38,250 nucleotides of DNA from CAYLJJ01 sp964384025 (lineage in GTDB: Bacteria > Myxococcota_A > Bradymonadia > UBA7976 > UBA1532). Below the pieces are notes generated by a model. It was given only the letters and a program-made list of their open reading frames with translations. It was not told where the DNA came from and did not search any database. The number at the start of each line of letters is the position of its first letter. Position 1 is the stretch's first letter. The stretch spans positions 1 through 38,250 of the forward strand of contig CAYLJJ010000070.1 of assembly GCA_964384025.1 (NCBI GenBank), written 5' to 3'. A program made the position numbers and the translations under genes. Below, one piece after another: positions 24,123 to 32,367 of this stretch.

Positions 24123-26045
24123 ATGAGCGCAGAGAGCTACGAGTTCAAGACTGAAGCCCAGCAGCTGATGGATCTGATGATCCACTCCCTCTACTCCAGC
24201 AAGGAGATCTTTCTCCGTGAGCTGATCTCCAACGCTTCTGATGCCCTGGATAAGTTGCGCTTCGAGGCCCTTACAAACAGCGCTCTGACGGTAGAAGAGC
24301 ATAAAATCTGCCTAGAAGCTGACGCCGAAGCTCGCACCCTGACGATCTGGGATAACGGCATCGGTATGAATCGGGAGGAGCTGATCAGCAATCTGGGCAC
24401 CATCGCCCACTCTGGGACCCGCGCCTTTGCAGAGCGCCTAGCTGAGGCCCAAAAAGAGGGCAGCCCTGAAGCGCTCATCGGTCAGTTTGGGGTGGGCTTC
24501 TACTCCTCCTTTATGGTCGCCGATGAGATCACGGTCATCAGTCGTAAGGCGGGAGAGAACGAAGCGCACTGCTGGCACTCAAAGGGAGAGGGTCGCTTCG
24601 ATCTTGAAGAGGCTGAGCGTGATGAGGCGGGCACCACCATCACTCTCCATCTCCGTGAGGTGGATGAGGAGAATGGCCTCTCCGATTTTACCGCTGAGTA
24701 TGTCCTTCGCCAGATCGTTAAGAAATACTCCGACTTCGTCACCTACCCCATCGAGCTGAAGACTGAGCGGATGGAGAAGTTGGATCCCGAGGATGAGGAC
24801 TCCGAGGAGGAGAAGGTGGTTCGCTGGGAGGTGATCAACTCCCGTAAGGCGATCTGGACCCGCAGCGCTTCGGAGGTGAGCAAAGAGGAGTACGCTGAGT
24901 TCTATAAGCATATCGCTATGGATTGGGAAGATCCCTTTGAGACCATCCCCTTTAAGGCGGAGGGGACCTTTGAGTATCAAGCCCTCCTCTTTATCCCTGA
25001 TCGTCCCCCCTTTGATCTCTTCTACCGCGAGCAGAAGTATGGCCTGCGTCTCTATGTAAACCGGGTCTTGATCATGGAGAACAACGAGGATCTCCTCCCC
25101 GACTGGCTGCGCTTCGTCAAGGGGGTCGTGGACTCCCCCGATCTCTCCCTCAATATCTCTCGTGAGATCCTCCAGAAAGATCGCCGAGTCGGCAAGATCC
25201 GCGAGCGGATCATCAAGAAAGTCCTCGACTCTCTCACGCGTATGCAGAAGGAGGATCAAGAGCGCTACGCCCAGTTCTGGGAAAAGTATGGTCGCGTCCT
25301 TAAGGAGGGCTGTACAGACTCCAAGTACCTGGAAAAGATCAAGCCACTCCTCCTCTTCCAAAGCTCTCACTCCCAAGATGAGCTGACCTCCCTGACAGAG
25401 TATGTGGAGCGGATGAAGGAGGGGCAGGAGGAGATCTACTTTATCACCGGTGAATCTCGAACGGTGGTAGAGCGCTCACCCCACCTAGAGGCCTTCGCTG
25501 AGAAGGGGATCGAGATCCTCTACTTGGTCGATCCTGTCGATGAGATTCTGGTGGGGCAGCTCTCTGAGTTTCAAGAGAAGAAGCTCAAGTCCGTAGGCAA
25601 AGGCAGCGTCGAGCTGGGTGATGAAGAGGAGAAGAAGGAGGCTGAAGAGAACCGCAAAGAGAAGGCGGAGAGCCACAAAGATCTCTTTGAGTTCCTCAAG
25701 AACACTTTGGATGAGCATATCAAGGAGGTGCGTCTCTCCAGCCGCTTGACCTCCTCAGCTGTTTGCCTTGTCGGTGATGAGGGAGATATGAGCCCAGGGA
25801 TGGAGCGCCTGTTTAAGCAAGCCAACAGCGCTCATATGCCTCAGCAGAAGCGCATCCTGGAGATCAACCCGAACCATCCGGTGTTGGAGAAGATGCAGAC
25901 GCTCTATGCGCAGAGCCCCAACGCCCCGATCTTGGTTGACTACGCCCAACTCTTACACGGCCAAGCGCTCCTCTCCGAGGGTTCTTCTCTCCCCGATCCT
26001 GTGGCTTTCTCTAAGGCGGTCGCCGATCTCATGGTCAGAGACTGA
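24123..26045 (+). CDS. htpG: Chaperone HtpG (bacterial Hsp90)
   Basis: 640 residues from the ATG at 24123, chosen because AAGGA lies seven bases before it and MSAESYEFKTEAQQL aligns with the family start. The upstream frame overlaps the divergent gene's promoter zone. The N-terminal GHKL ATPase has ELISNASDALDKLR (33-46), IWDNGIGMN (75-83) and GQFGVGFYSSFMVAD (120-134). The middle domain includes LFIPDRPPFDLF and LPDWLRFVKGVVDS, with LNISREILQ after it. An acidic Lys/Glu-rich insertion lies around 490-530, before the C-terminal dimerisation domain. Functions as an ATP-dependent cytoplasmic chaperone, usually heat-induced. Single-gene unit with hairpins after it. Confidence 0.97.
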   Translation: MSAESYEFKTEAQQLMDLMIHSLYSSKEIFLRELISNASDALDKLRFEALTNSALTVEEHKICLEADAEARTLTIWDNGIGMNREELISNLGTIAHSGTRAFAERLAEAQKEGSPEALIGQFGVGFYSSFMVADEITVISRKAGENEAHCWHSKGEGRFDLEEAERDEAGTTITLHLREVDEENGLSDFTAEYVLRQIVKKYSDFVTYPIELKTERMEKLDPEDEDSEEEKVVRWEVINSRKAIWTRSASEVSKEEYAEFYKHIAMDWEDPFETIPFKAEGTFEYQALLFIPDRPPFDLFYREQKYGLRLYVNRVLIMENNEDLLPDWLRFVKGVVDSPDLSLNISREILQKDRRVGKIRERIIKKVLDSLTRMQKEDQERYAQFWEKYGRVLKEGCTDSKYLEKIKPLLLFQSSHSQDELTSLTEYVERMKEGQEEIYFITGESRTVVERSPHLEAFAEKGIEILYLVDPVDEILVGQLSEFQEKKLKSVGKGSVELGDEEEKKEAEENRKEKAESHKDLFEFLKNTLDEHIKEVRLSSRLTSSAVCLVGDEGDMSPGMERLFKQANSAHMPQQKRILEINPNHPVLEKMQTLYAQSPNAPILVDYAQLLHGQALLSEGSSLPDPVAFSKAVADLMVRD

Positions 26046-26069
26046 GAGCGGGGAAGTTGACAGCCAGAG

Positions 26070-26139
26070 AGCTCCAAACATAGATTGCCCTCGCTTCATC
26101 AGCGATTTTTTAGACGAGGGTTTTTAATAGTTTGGAGCT
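26070..26139 (+). terminator. htpG: Nested inverted repeats after htpG, probable terminator
   Basis: AGCTCCAAAC (26070-26079) is perfectly complementary to GTTTGGAGCT (26130-26139). Inside, CCCTCG (26088-26093) pairs with CGAGGG (26115-26120), which is followed by TTTTT (26121-26125). A third stem, CGCT (26092-26095) with AGCG (26101-26104), is followed by ATTTTTT. The two inner stems exclude each other, and each has its own U-tract, so this is more elaborate than a plain terminator. Confidence 0.6.
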
Positions 26140-26157
26140 GAGCCACAAGGGAGCACG

Positions 26158-26189
26158 AAGCGATAAACTCTGTGAGAGTCCTATCGCTT
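26158..26189. other. Strong hairpin upstream of the kinase gene
   Basis: AAGCGATA (26158-26165) pairs with TATCGCTT (26182-26189), and inside it ACTCT (26167-26171) pairs with AGAGT (26175-26179) around a GTG loop. There is no U-tract. It lies 42 bases before the kinase ATG, so it could be an mRNA leader structure, a processing site or a protein-binding dyad. Confidence 0.5.
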
Positions 26190-26231
26190 ATGTCCAAGCG
26201 AGCCCCAATCCAGAGAGTGCCTTAGGCGGCG

Positions 26232-29200
26232 ATGCCCGGTGACACCACCCTGACTCTTATGGGGCGAGAAGTTCGCCCCTCCCGCCACGCTGAGCAGATC
26301 ATCGCTGAGCCCCCCATCCAAGCTGAGGCTGAAACCGCTGAGCATCGCTTCCTGGCTACGCTTATCTCTGAGGTGGTCTCTGGGGGCCGCATCGACGCCA
26401 CGCTTGATGAGCTGATACGGGGGGTCTTCTCCCTACATGATGGAGAGCAGATTCAAAGCTTCGGCGATGTTCGAGTGGTGATCTTTTTTAAAGCCCAGGA
26501 CGCAGCGATGGCGGCCTGTCAGCTCCTGGTTCGGATCCAGGAGCATGAAGCTCATCGTCCCCCCGAAGCGCGCATACAGCTTCGTATCGGTATCGACTTT
26601 GGGCCGATGGCTCACCTTGCAGAGCAGCTCTTTGGGGAGGCCCTGGAGCGCGCTGTTCAAGTAGAGGGTCTGGCTCGTGGTGGACAGATCCTCATCTCCG
26701 CTGAGAGCCATCAGCAGCTCAACAGCGACTTCCCCTACCCCTGCCGCCTCTTTGACGCTGTGGAGTGGGAAGAGGAGGTGGTGGAGGTCTTTCAGGTTCT
26801 CTGGGACCTGCGGCTGCATGATCAGGAGGGGCGAGCGATCGCCCGCTTCTCTCCAGGGGAGATGCTGGGTAGGCGCTTTAAGATCTTAGCGCCTCTCGGA
26901 GAGGGGGGAATGGGTCAGGTCTATAAGGCGATGGATCTGGCCCTGGATGATGAGGTGGCTCTCAAGTTCATCCGTATGGATCTGGCGGTCGATCCAGAGT
27001 CGGTCCTCCGCTTTAAGAATGAGGTCAAGCTGACCCGCTCTCTGACTCACCCTAACATCTGCCGTATCCACGAGTTTCTCACCAAAGAGGAGCATATCTT
27101 TCTCTCCATGGAGCTGCTCCGTGGACGCACCCTGGGGGAGATCATCGCCGAGGAGAGCCCCATGCCCGCTGAGCGTGCCTTGGAGTTTGCCTTGGGCATC
27201 TGCGCGGGGTTGGCGGCGGCGCATAAGCGGGGCATCATCCATCGCGATCTGAAACCCTCCAATGTGATGGTAGAGGCTCAAAGTGAGCGCGTAGTCCTTA
27301 TGGATTTTGGGATCGCTCGCTTTGTGGATCAGGGCAGCGAAGAGATCATGGGCACTCCGGAGTATATGTCTCCTGAGCAGATTCAGGGAGGGGAGCTCTC
27401 CAAAGCCTCTGATGTTTACGCGGTGGGTGTGCTCATCTATGAGATGCTCACCGGTGAGCCCCCCTTTCTGGCCAATAACCCGATGGGGGTAGGGCTCAAG
27501 CATCTACATGAGAGCCCTCCTCCTCTGGAGAATCGCACAGAGGGGCTGCCCCTCTTTCTCCTCCGCGCCGTCTCCCAAGCCCTCTCCAAGAAACCCAATC
27601 AGCGCTTCCCCGACGCAGAAAGCTTGGCCTTGGCTTTGGGAGCACAGCCGCCAAGAGCACCTCGAATCAAAAAACGAAGCTCCGGTTTGCTCCTCATCAT
27701 CTGGGTGGCACTGCTCATCGGAGGAGGGATCTGGTGGGGGTTTTACTCTGAAGGACACTCTTGGCGGCGACAGCGGCTCACCAATGACAGCCTAGTAGAG
27801 CATCAAGCTCGTTGGGGTCCTGGAGGACAGCTGGCCTTCCTCAAGGGGGGGGATCTCTGGCTCTTAAGCCCAGATGAGCAGCTTCAACGCCTCACCAGAG
27901 GGGGAAGAGCCACTGAAGCAGAGGAGCTGTTGGGGCTCTCTTGGGGAAAGGCTGGGCTCTACTTTGTCGCGGGGGTAGGTGCTCAGGCAGAGATCCTTAA
28001 GGTTCCCCTGAACGGGGGCAGTCCTAAACCCATCTTGAAAGCCGCTGCGGGGGTGGATCTCTCCCCTGATGGGCGGGAGATCGCCTTCGCGGAGCCCAAC
28101 ATCCACGGGAGCTGGAGCCTTGGTCTAGCGGGAATAGATGGTGCTCAACGCCATATCATCTTGGAGGGAGACTCCTCACGCGCCTATCTCTCTCCGCGCT
28201 TCTCTCCAAAAGGCAAACGTCTGGCTTTGGTGATTCATCAGAAGGGCTTTCAAGACACCCGTGACATCGGCATCTTAGACCTCAAGAGCGGGAAGCTAAA
28301 GCAGCTCACTCAGGATGGAATCCGAGACAAACTCCGCAACACGGATCCCACCTGGGCCGCCGATGGCCGCAGCCTCTTTTATACCTCTAAGCGCAGCGGA
28401 CGACAGCGGCTCTGGCGCATCTCTACTCGAGGGGAGAACTGGGGAAAGCATCAGGAGTTGAACTTCCCTGGAGAGGGCTTGGAGAGCCACCACACCCCTG
28501 ACGCTCAAGAGGAGGCCCTCCTCTTTCACAGCCGCCAAGTTGAGCTGGATATTGAGTCTGTCTCTCTCCCTGAAGGCGATCATTTTCACATCACACGAGA
28601 TATCTGGCCTGATCGCTTCCCTGTCTTCTCTCCAGATGGTCAAATGATCGCTTTTAGAACTCAGCGCAGCCCCAATCCAGCTTCTCGGGCGCTCCTGCTC
28701 TATGATCTCCACAGCGCAGAGGAGACTCTGCTCCCCAGCCCTGAGGGTCTACGAGACTTTGCTTGGTGTGGTGAACGGGGCTTCGCCTTTGCTGCCACCG
28801 TGGGGCAAGAGCGGCGCTTGGGAGTGATGGATCAGGAGGGGATGGAGCAGAAGATCCTTCTGAGAGGTTTTTATCGCATCTGGTCTCCCAACTGCCACGC
28901 TCAAGAGATCGTCTTTGTTGGCCAGAAGCAGGAGGGAGCAGCCCGCCGCCTCTGGCTCATCAGCCCCAAACAATCTCCTCGCGCGCTCAGCTCTGAGGGC
29001 TGGGTGGCCTTCCCGGTCTTCTCAAGGGATGGTCGTCACCTCGCCTATCGCTGGGCACCCTCATCGGAGCGCCTGGGTGAGGCGGAGCTGCGCTTGATGG
29101 AGTGGCCTTCGGGGAAGATACGCTCCGTCAAGACCCCTCCCAGTTGGCTCAAATCTCGCCGTCGTCTACGCTTCTCCAAGGATGGTCGTGCCATCTATTT

Positions 29201-29312
29201 TATGGAGGCTCACGGTGCAGGGGGGCGTCTTTGGCGTCTGGAGTTGGAGAGCGGAGAGGCGCGAGCTGTCGTCTCTCTTGTGGGTCTAACCACTTTTGTC
29301 TTTTATCTATAG
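26232..29312 (+). CDS. Ser/Thr protein kinase with degenerate nucleotidyl-cyclase domain and beta-propeller tail
   Basis: 1026 residues. Residues 35-195 resemble a class III nucleotidyl cyclase domain. The first metal Asp region is changed (FLATLISEV) and the catalytic Asn position reads FGEALERAV, so cyclase activity is unlikely. Residues 212-470 are a Hanks-type kinase with P-loop GEGGMGQVY, Lys245 (VALKF), Glu264, HRDLKPSN (337-344), DFG (358-360) and TPEYMSPEQ. Residues 484-505 are one transmembrane helix (SGLLLIIWVALLIGGGIWWG), which puts residues 511-1026 outside. That outer part is a PD40/TolB-like propeller with repeated FSPDG or FSRDG motifs (RFSPKGKRLA, VFSPDGQMIA, VFSRDGRHLA). Kinase, membrane helix and sensor fit a transmembrane receptor kinase. 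The gene ends at a TAG after which the same frame continues as a propeller strand. AGGCGG precedes the ATG. Confidence 0.92.
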   Translation: MPGDTTLTLMGREVRPSRHAEQIIAEPPIQAEAETAEHRFLATLISEVVSGGRIDATLDELIRGVFSLHDGEQIQSFGDVRVVIFFKAQDAAMAACQLLVRIQEHEAHRPPEARIQLRIGIDFGPMAHLAEQLFGEALERAVQVEGLARGGQILISAESHQQLNSDFPYPCRLFDAVEWEEEVVEVFQVLWDLRLHDQEGRAIARFSPGEMLGRRFKILAPLGEGGMGQVYKAMDLALDDEVALKFIRMDLAVDPESVLRFKNEVKLTRSLTHPNICRIHEFLTKEEHIFLSMELLRGRTLGEIIAEESPMPAERALEFALGICAGLAAAHKRGIIHRDLKPSNVMVEAQSERVVLMDFGIARFVDQGSEEIMGTPEYMSPEQIQGGELSKASDVYAVGVLIYEMLTGEPPFLANNPMGVGLKHLHESPPPLENRTEGLPLFLLRAVSQALSKKPNQRFPDAESLALALGAQPPRAPRIKKRSSGLLLIIWVALLIGGGIWWGFYSEGHSWRRQRLTNDSLVEHQARWGPGGQLAFLKGGDLWLLSPDEQLQRLTRGGRATEAEELLGLSWGKAGLYFVAGVGAQAEILKVPLNGGSPKPILKAAAGVDLSPDGREIAFAEPNIHGSWSLGLAGIDGAQRHIILEGDSSRAYLSPRFSPKGKRLALVIHQKGFQDTRDIGILDLKSGKLKQLTQDGIRDKLRNTDPTWAADGRSLFYTSKRSGRQRLWRISTRGENWGKHQELNFPGEGLESHHTPDAQEEALLFHSRQVELDIESVSLPEGDHFHITRDIWPDRFPVFSPDGQMIAFRTQRSPNPASRALLLYDLHSAEETLLPSPEGLRDFAWCGERGFAFAATVGQERRLGVMDQEGMEQKILLRGFYRIWSPNCHAQEIVFVGQKQEGAARRLWLISPKQSPRALSSEGWVAFPVFSRDGRHLAYRWAPSSERLGEAELRLMEWPSGKIRSVKTPPSWLKSRRRLRFSKDGRAIYFMEAHGAGGRLWRLELESGEARAVVSLVGLTTFVFYL

Positions 29313-29384
29313 CCGGACGGCCGTCGCGGGATCTTTGCCAAGGCCAACCATCGAGGGGACCTCTGGGTCCTCCGCCCTGAATAA
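29313..29384 (+). pseudogene. In-frame 3' remnant of the kinase propeller beyond the TAG
   Basis: Directly after the TAG at 29310-29312 the same frame reads PDGRRGIFAKANHRGDLWVL and then RPE and TAA (23 codons). This is what the end of a PD40 blade looks like, with Ser-Pro-Asp-Gly expected at the joint. A single C-to-A change of a TCG serine codon would create the TAG. It could be a nonsense mutation, a sequencing error or a readthrough site. Confidence 0.6.
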
Positions 29385-29473
29385 AAAAAGCACCCTCTAG
29401 TTTTGAGCTGCCTCTGCTGAGAAGATCTGTTCTCTTTGAGGCTGGAATTTCACTACGGCTGGAGGAGAAGAGG

Positions 29474-30115
29474 ATGGAATTTCTTGAAGTCATTGAGCGC
29501 CGCGCTACGGTCCTCCTCTTTAAAGATGAGGCGGTGCCCCTAAAGTTCATCAAGGAGTGGGTGCGGTCAGCGGGGATGGCTCCCAGCCTCAACAATGCTC
29601 AGCCTTGGCGCTATCTGGCCATCTTAAACCCCAACCGCATCGACAAAATTGAGCAGCTCTTCTCCAGCCGCCAGGGGGAGCTGCTCCCTGAACCCGCGCT
29701 CCCCGAGGCTGCTGACGCAGGAGGAGTTCGGGCGCGCAGTAGACTCTTCTTCTTCTCTCGGGCGCTCAGGACTGCGCCTGCCCTGATCGCTGTAGCGATG
29801 GCCCCCTACGAATCCACTATCGATCCTGCCCTAGACCCCGCTGAACTGACCTCCAAAGAGGTAGAAGCCCTGAGAGGGCACCCTGAGCTTGCGGTAGGGG
29901 CCTCGATCCAAAACTTCCTCTTGGCGGCGACCAACTCAGGCTATACAACCGCTTGGGTGAGCGGACCGTTTATGGCTCGTGATGAGCTGGAAGCCTATCT
30001 AGAGCTGAGCCCCCCTTGGCGTCTCGCCTCTCTTATCGCGGTAGGACGCAGTGATGGTTCTTATAACCCTCGACCCAAGAAGACCTTTGAGGAGATCTTT
30101 GAGCTGCTCTCCTAG
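29474..30115 (+). CDS. Nitroreductase-family flavoprotein
   Basis: 213 residues. Nitroreductase/FMN reductase fold: ERRATVLLFKDEAVP at the N-terminus (the usual R-R-S-x-R FMN region is altered to RRATVLLF), APSLNNAQPWRYLAI (36-50) with the conserved Asn-x-Gln-Pro-Trp that packs on FMN, and ASIQNFLLAATNSGYTTAWV (about 142-161), the typical dimer-interface helix. An oxidoreductase using NAD(P)H and FMN; the substrate cannot be told. GGAGGAGAAGAGG directly precedes the ATG. The gene follows the kinase by about 90 bases and precedes the ArsC-like gene by 39 bases, and may be cotranscribed with it. Confidence 0.87.
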   Translation: MEFLEVIERRATVLLFKDEAVPLKFIKEWVRSAGMAPSLNNAQPWRYLAILNPNRIDKIEQLFSSRQGELLPEPALPEAADAGGVRARSRLFFFSRALRTAPALIAVAMAPYESTIDPALDPAELTSKEVEALRGHPELAVGASIQNFLLAATNSGYTTAWVSGPFMARDELEAYLELSPPWRLASLIAVGRSDGSYNPRPKKTFEEIFELLS

Positions 30116-30154
30116 ATTGAAAGCTCTATTCTCTGCCACGAGTTAGGAGATGAG

Positions 30155-30616
30155 ATGCCCGAGATACTAAGCTTCCAGCCCAACAACCTCCTCTTTCTCT
30201 GTGTCGCCAACTCCGCGCGCTCTCAGATGGCTGAGGGCCTCGCACGCGCTCTCTTTAGCGAGAGCATGAGTGTCCAGTCTGCGGGCTCAAGGCCCTCAAA
30301 GCTGAACCCCTTTGCTCTACAAGCGATGGCCGAACTGAAGATCGACATCAGCTCACAGCGTGCCAAGTCGGTCGAGGAGATCGATCCAGAAGGAGTCGAT
30401 CTTGTGATCACCCTCTGCGCTGAGGAGGTCTGTCCCTTAGTGCTGAGCGCGATCCCTCATTTGCACTGGCCTCTTCAAGATCCAGATCGTGGAGATGAGG
30501 CGCTGAAAGATGAGGAGCGACTTCAACATTTCCGCGTCGCACGCGATCAGATCCGTGCTCGGCTAGAGCAGCTCAACTCAGACAGCGCCGTAACTCCAAC
30601 GGAGGAGCACCACTGA
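30155..30616 (+). CDS. ArsC-like low-molecular-weight protein tyrosine phosphatase / arsenate reductase
   Basis: 153 residues. The N-terminal catalytic loop is CVANSARSQMAEG (Cys16, Arg22), the C-x5-R-S motif of LMW phosphatases. VITLCAEEVCP (84-94) has Cys88 and Cys93, similar to the second and third redox cysteines of thioredoxin-linked ArsC. HWPLQDPD (104-111) supplies the general-acid Asp. All three cysteines support arsenate reductase, but the genomic context has no arsenic transporter or ArsR, so a phosphatase role remains possible. A ribosome site (TAGGAG) precedes the ATG. The 3' end overlaps the convergent radical SAM gene by 44 bases. Confidence 0.85.
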   Translation: MPEILSFQPNNLLFLCVANSARSQMAEGLARALFSESMSVQSAGSRPSKLNPFALQAMAELKIDISSQRAKSVEEIDPEGVDLVITLCAEEVCPLVLSAIPHLHWPLQDPDRGDEALKDEERLQHFRVARDQIRARLEQLNSDSAVTPTEEHH

Positions 30617-31154
30617 GGAGGATCTGATCCTCTTGGATCTGGATCTCAAACTGAGGGCTGAGTTCAGTGAGGTGCTGAGGAGAGCGCCCCAGGATCCAGA
30701 GGCGCTGATTCTGAGAAGAGCGCCAGGGCTTTTGACCGGGCAGCTCAACGCGGTAGGGACCATCTACCAGTAGATCCAGATACTCCAGCAGCTCCGCGCT
30801 GCCCTCAAAGAGCCCCGCTCGCAGCTCCTCTAAGCGGCGCCCACTGAAGGCCATCAACTCCAACTTCGGCCAAGCTTTACGTAGCTCCTTCAGCAGAAGG
30901 AGCAGGGCTGGAGCCTGCTCAAAAGGCTCACCGCCTGAGAGAGTCAAACCCTCATGAGCCTCCCGACCCTGGAGGATGCGCTGGGTGAGAGCCTCAACGC
31001 TCCATAGCTCGCCGCCTTTCCCCCAAGTTGAGGGGTTAAAGCAGCCAGGGCAGCGCAGACTACAGCCCTGAAGCCAGAGCACCATCCGGCGCCCTGGACC
31101 GTTGCAGCGGGAACCTTCCATAAAGCCTGCCACCGCGAGTTTCAGCTCTGACAT
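30573..31154 (-). CDS. NrdG-like radical SAM activating-enzyme-type protein
   Basis: 193 residues. The N-terminal signature is RMVLWLQGCSLRCPGCFN, with Cys31, Cys35 and Cys38 as ligands of the [4Fe-4S] cluster. GLTLSGGEPFEQ, around residue 75, is the SAM-binding Gly-Gly-Glu region. The short size and the missing extra ferredoxin domain match NrdG and related single-cluster activases, which make glycyl radicals. No nrdD or pyruvate formate-lyase gene is adjacent, so the target is unknown. The N-terminal PGRRMVLW resembles the NrdG family (GxGxRxxxxxxGC pattern). It is divergent from the sigma-54 regulator gene and convergent with the ArsC-like gene. Confidence 0.85.
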   Translation of the reverse strand: MSELKLAVAGFMEGSRCNGPGRRMVLWLQGCSLRCPGCFNPSTWGKGGELWSVEALTQRILQGREAHEGLTLSGGEPFEQAPALLLLLKELRKAWPKLELMAFSGRRLEELRAGLFEGSAELLEYLDLLVDGPYRVELPGQKPWRSSQNQRLWILGRSPQHLTELSPQFEIQIQEDQILLSGAPPLELRRCLS

Positions 31155-31247
31155 CTCTCAGCTCCTTTAGAGGAAAGGGCGCAACAGCCCAGCCCCACGA
31201 CCGATACAACAGCGAGGCTAAAGAAAGAACGAGGAGTAAAGGTTGAG

Positions 31248-32147
31248 ATGAGTAGACTCTTGGGACAGAGCCGCATCATGCAAGATCTTCGCGCCCTCCT
31301 GAGGCGCTTCGCTCAGGCTCGCGGCGCCATCCTCCTTCAGGGAGAGACAGGTACCGGCAAAGAACTCTGCGCCGAGTATCTACAACGGCAGATACAAAGC
31401 GAAAAATTTGTAGCCCTCAACTGTGGTGCGATCCCCAAAGAGTTGGTGGAGGCGGAGCTGTTCGGAAGCCGAGTAGGGGCCTTTACGGGAGCGCGAGATC
31501 GCCAGGGCCTTTTCCATCAAGCGAACGATGGGGTCCTCTTTCTAGATGAGATTGGAGATCTACCTCTCTCTGCTCAGACCGCTCTGCTTCGTGTCCTGGA
31601 GACGCGGCGAGTGCGTCCTGTGGGAGGAGAGCATGATCTCCCTGCGCGTTTTCGCCTCATCTGTGCGACCCACCATGATCTCAAGGAGAGGGTCAACCAA
31701 GGTCTCTTCCGCAGCGATCTCTATCATCGTCTCGCCATCCTGGTGGTTCAGATCCCGCCTTTAAGAGAGCGCTTAGAAGATCTACCGATCCTCGCTCGGG
31801 CCCTCATCGGCGTTGAGGTGGATCGTCTGAGCTTCGCGGCGTGGAGAGCGCTGAAGGTGTACTCCTGGCCAGGAAACGTACGGGAGCTTCGTAATGTCCT
31901 GCTGCGCGCTCTGGCCTCCTCAGACGCTCAGATCCTCCCTCAGCATCTCCAGCTCCCAGAAGAGTGCCCCAAATTTGCTCAAAAGCGCCCCCTCAAGCAG
32001 CGCGTAGCGCAGATCGTCTCCGAGGTCCTCAAGCTTCATCAGGGGAATGTGCGCGCTACAGCTCGGAGTCTAGAGGTCAGCCCCACCACCATCTATCGCT
32101 ATATGGAATTGGAGCGCCGAGAGGAGAGCTTAGAACTTTTCTTGTGA
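31248..32147 (+). CDS. Sigma-54-dependent transcriptional activator without a receiver domain
   Basis: 299 residues. Walker A GETGTGKE (32-39), the sigma-54-contacting GAFTGA loop (77-82), Walker B LFLDEIG (97-103) and the arginine-finger region (FRSDLYHRLAIL) define an AAA+ activator. A Fis-type helix-turn-helix ends the protein (NVRATARSLEVSPTTIYRYM, about 264-283). The N-terminus starts directly at the AAA+ domain (LLGQSRIMQDLRALLRR), so there is no receiver, GAF or FHA domain; it would be active without a sensory domain or be controlled by a partner. Start ATG 31248 has AAAGG upstream. It precedes a PP2C-cNMP gene by 220 bases. I see no clear -24/-12 promoter around it. Confidence 0.92.
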   Translation: MSRLLGQSRIMQDLRALLRRFAQARGAILLQGETGTGKELCAEYLQRQIQSEKFVALNCGAIPKELVEAELFGSRVGAFTGARDRQGLFHQANDGVLFLDEIGDLPLSAQTALLRVLETRRVRPVGGEHDLPARFRLICATHHDLKERVNQGLFRSDLYHRLAILVVQIPPLRERLEDLPILARALIGVEVDRLSFAAWRALKVYSWPGNVRELRNVLLRALASSDAQILPQHLQLPEECPKFAQKRPLKQRVAQIVSEVLKLHQGNVRATARSLEVSPTTIYRYMELERREESLELFL

Positions 32148-32250
32148 GGAGAAGAGAAAAGAGCCAACTCAAAGGTTACATGGTCCTCTTTAAGGAATCG
32201 TCGAGGAGAGGAGAGATATATGGGTTTGTAGAGATCGCTCCCCTCTTTGG

Positions 32251-32267
32251 AAGCGGCTACCCCGCTT
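32251..32267. other. Small hairpin in the gap before the PP2C-cNMP gene
   Basis: AAGCGG and CCGCTT pair around a five-base loop. There is no U-tract. The gap 32148-32367 shows nothing else that I can identify; it has no strong promoter elements. Confidence 0.25.
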
Positions 32268-32367
32268 GCTGAAGCTTGAAGATGAAAGCCAGCAGCCCAG
32301 CGACCTGAGGCGATTCCAAAACAGAGCGGAGTCGTGATAGATCCCCCAAAATCTGGAGAGCGGCTTT

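Noticed and set aside
24579..25376. 265-codon open frame on the minus strand inside htpG
   Set aside because: HtpG is unambiguous on the plus strand. The opposite frame is Leu/Asp/Glu-rich, as expected from reverse reading of htpG codons.
29310..29312. TAG decoded as pyrrolysine
   Set aside because: No pylT or pylS is in the window and the position fits a serine codon change, so a nonsense mutation or sequencing error is simpler.
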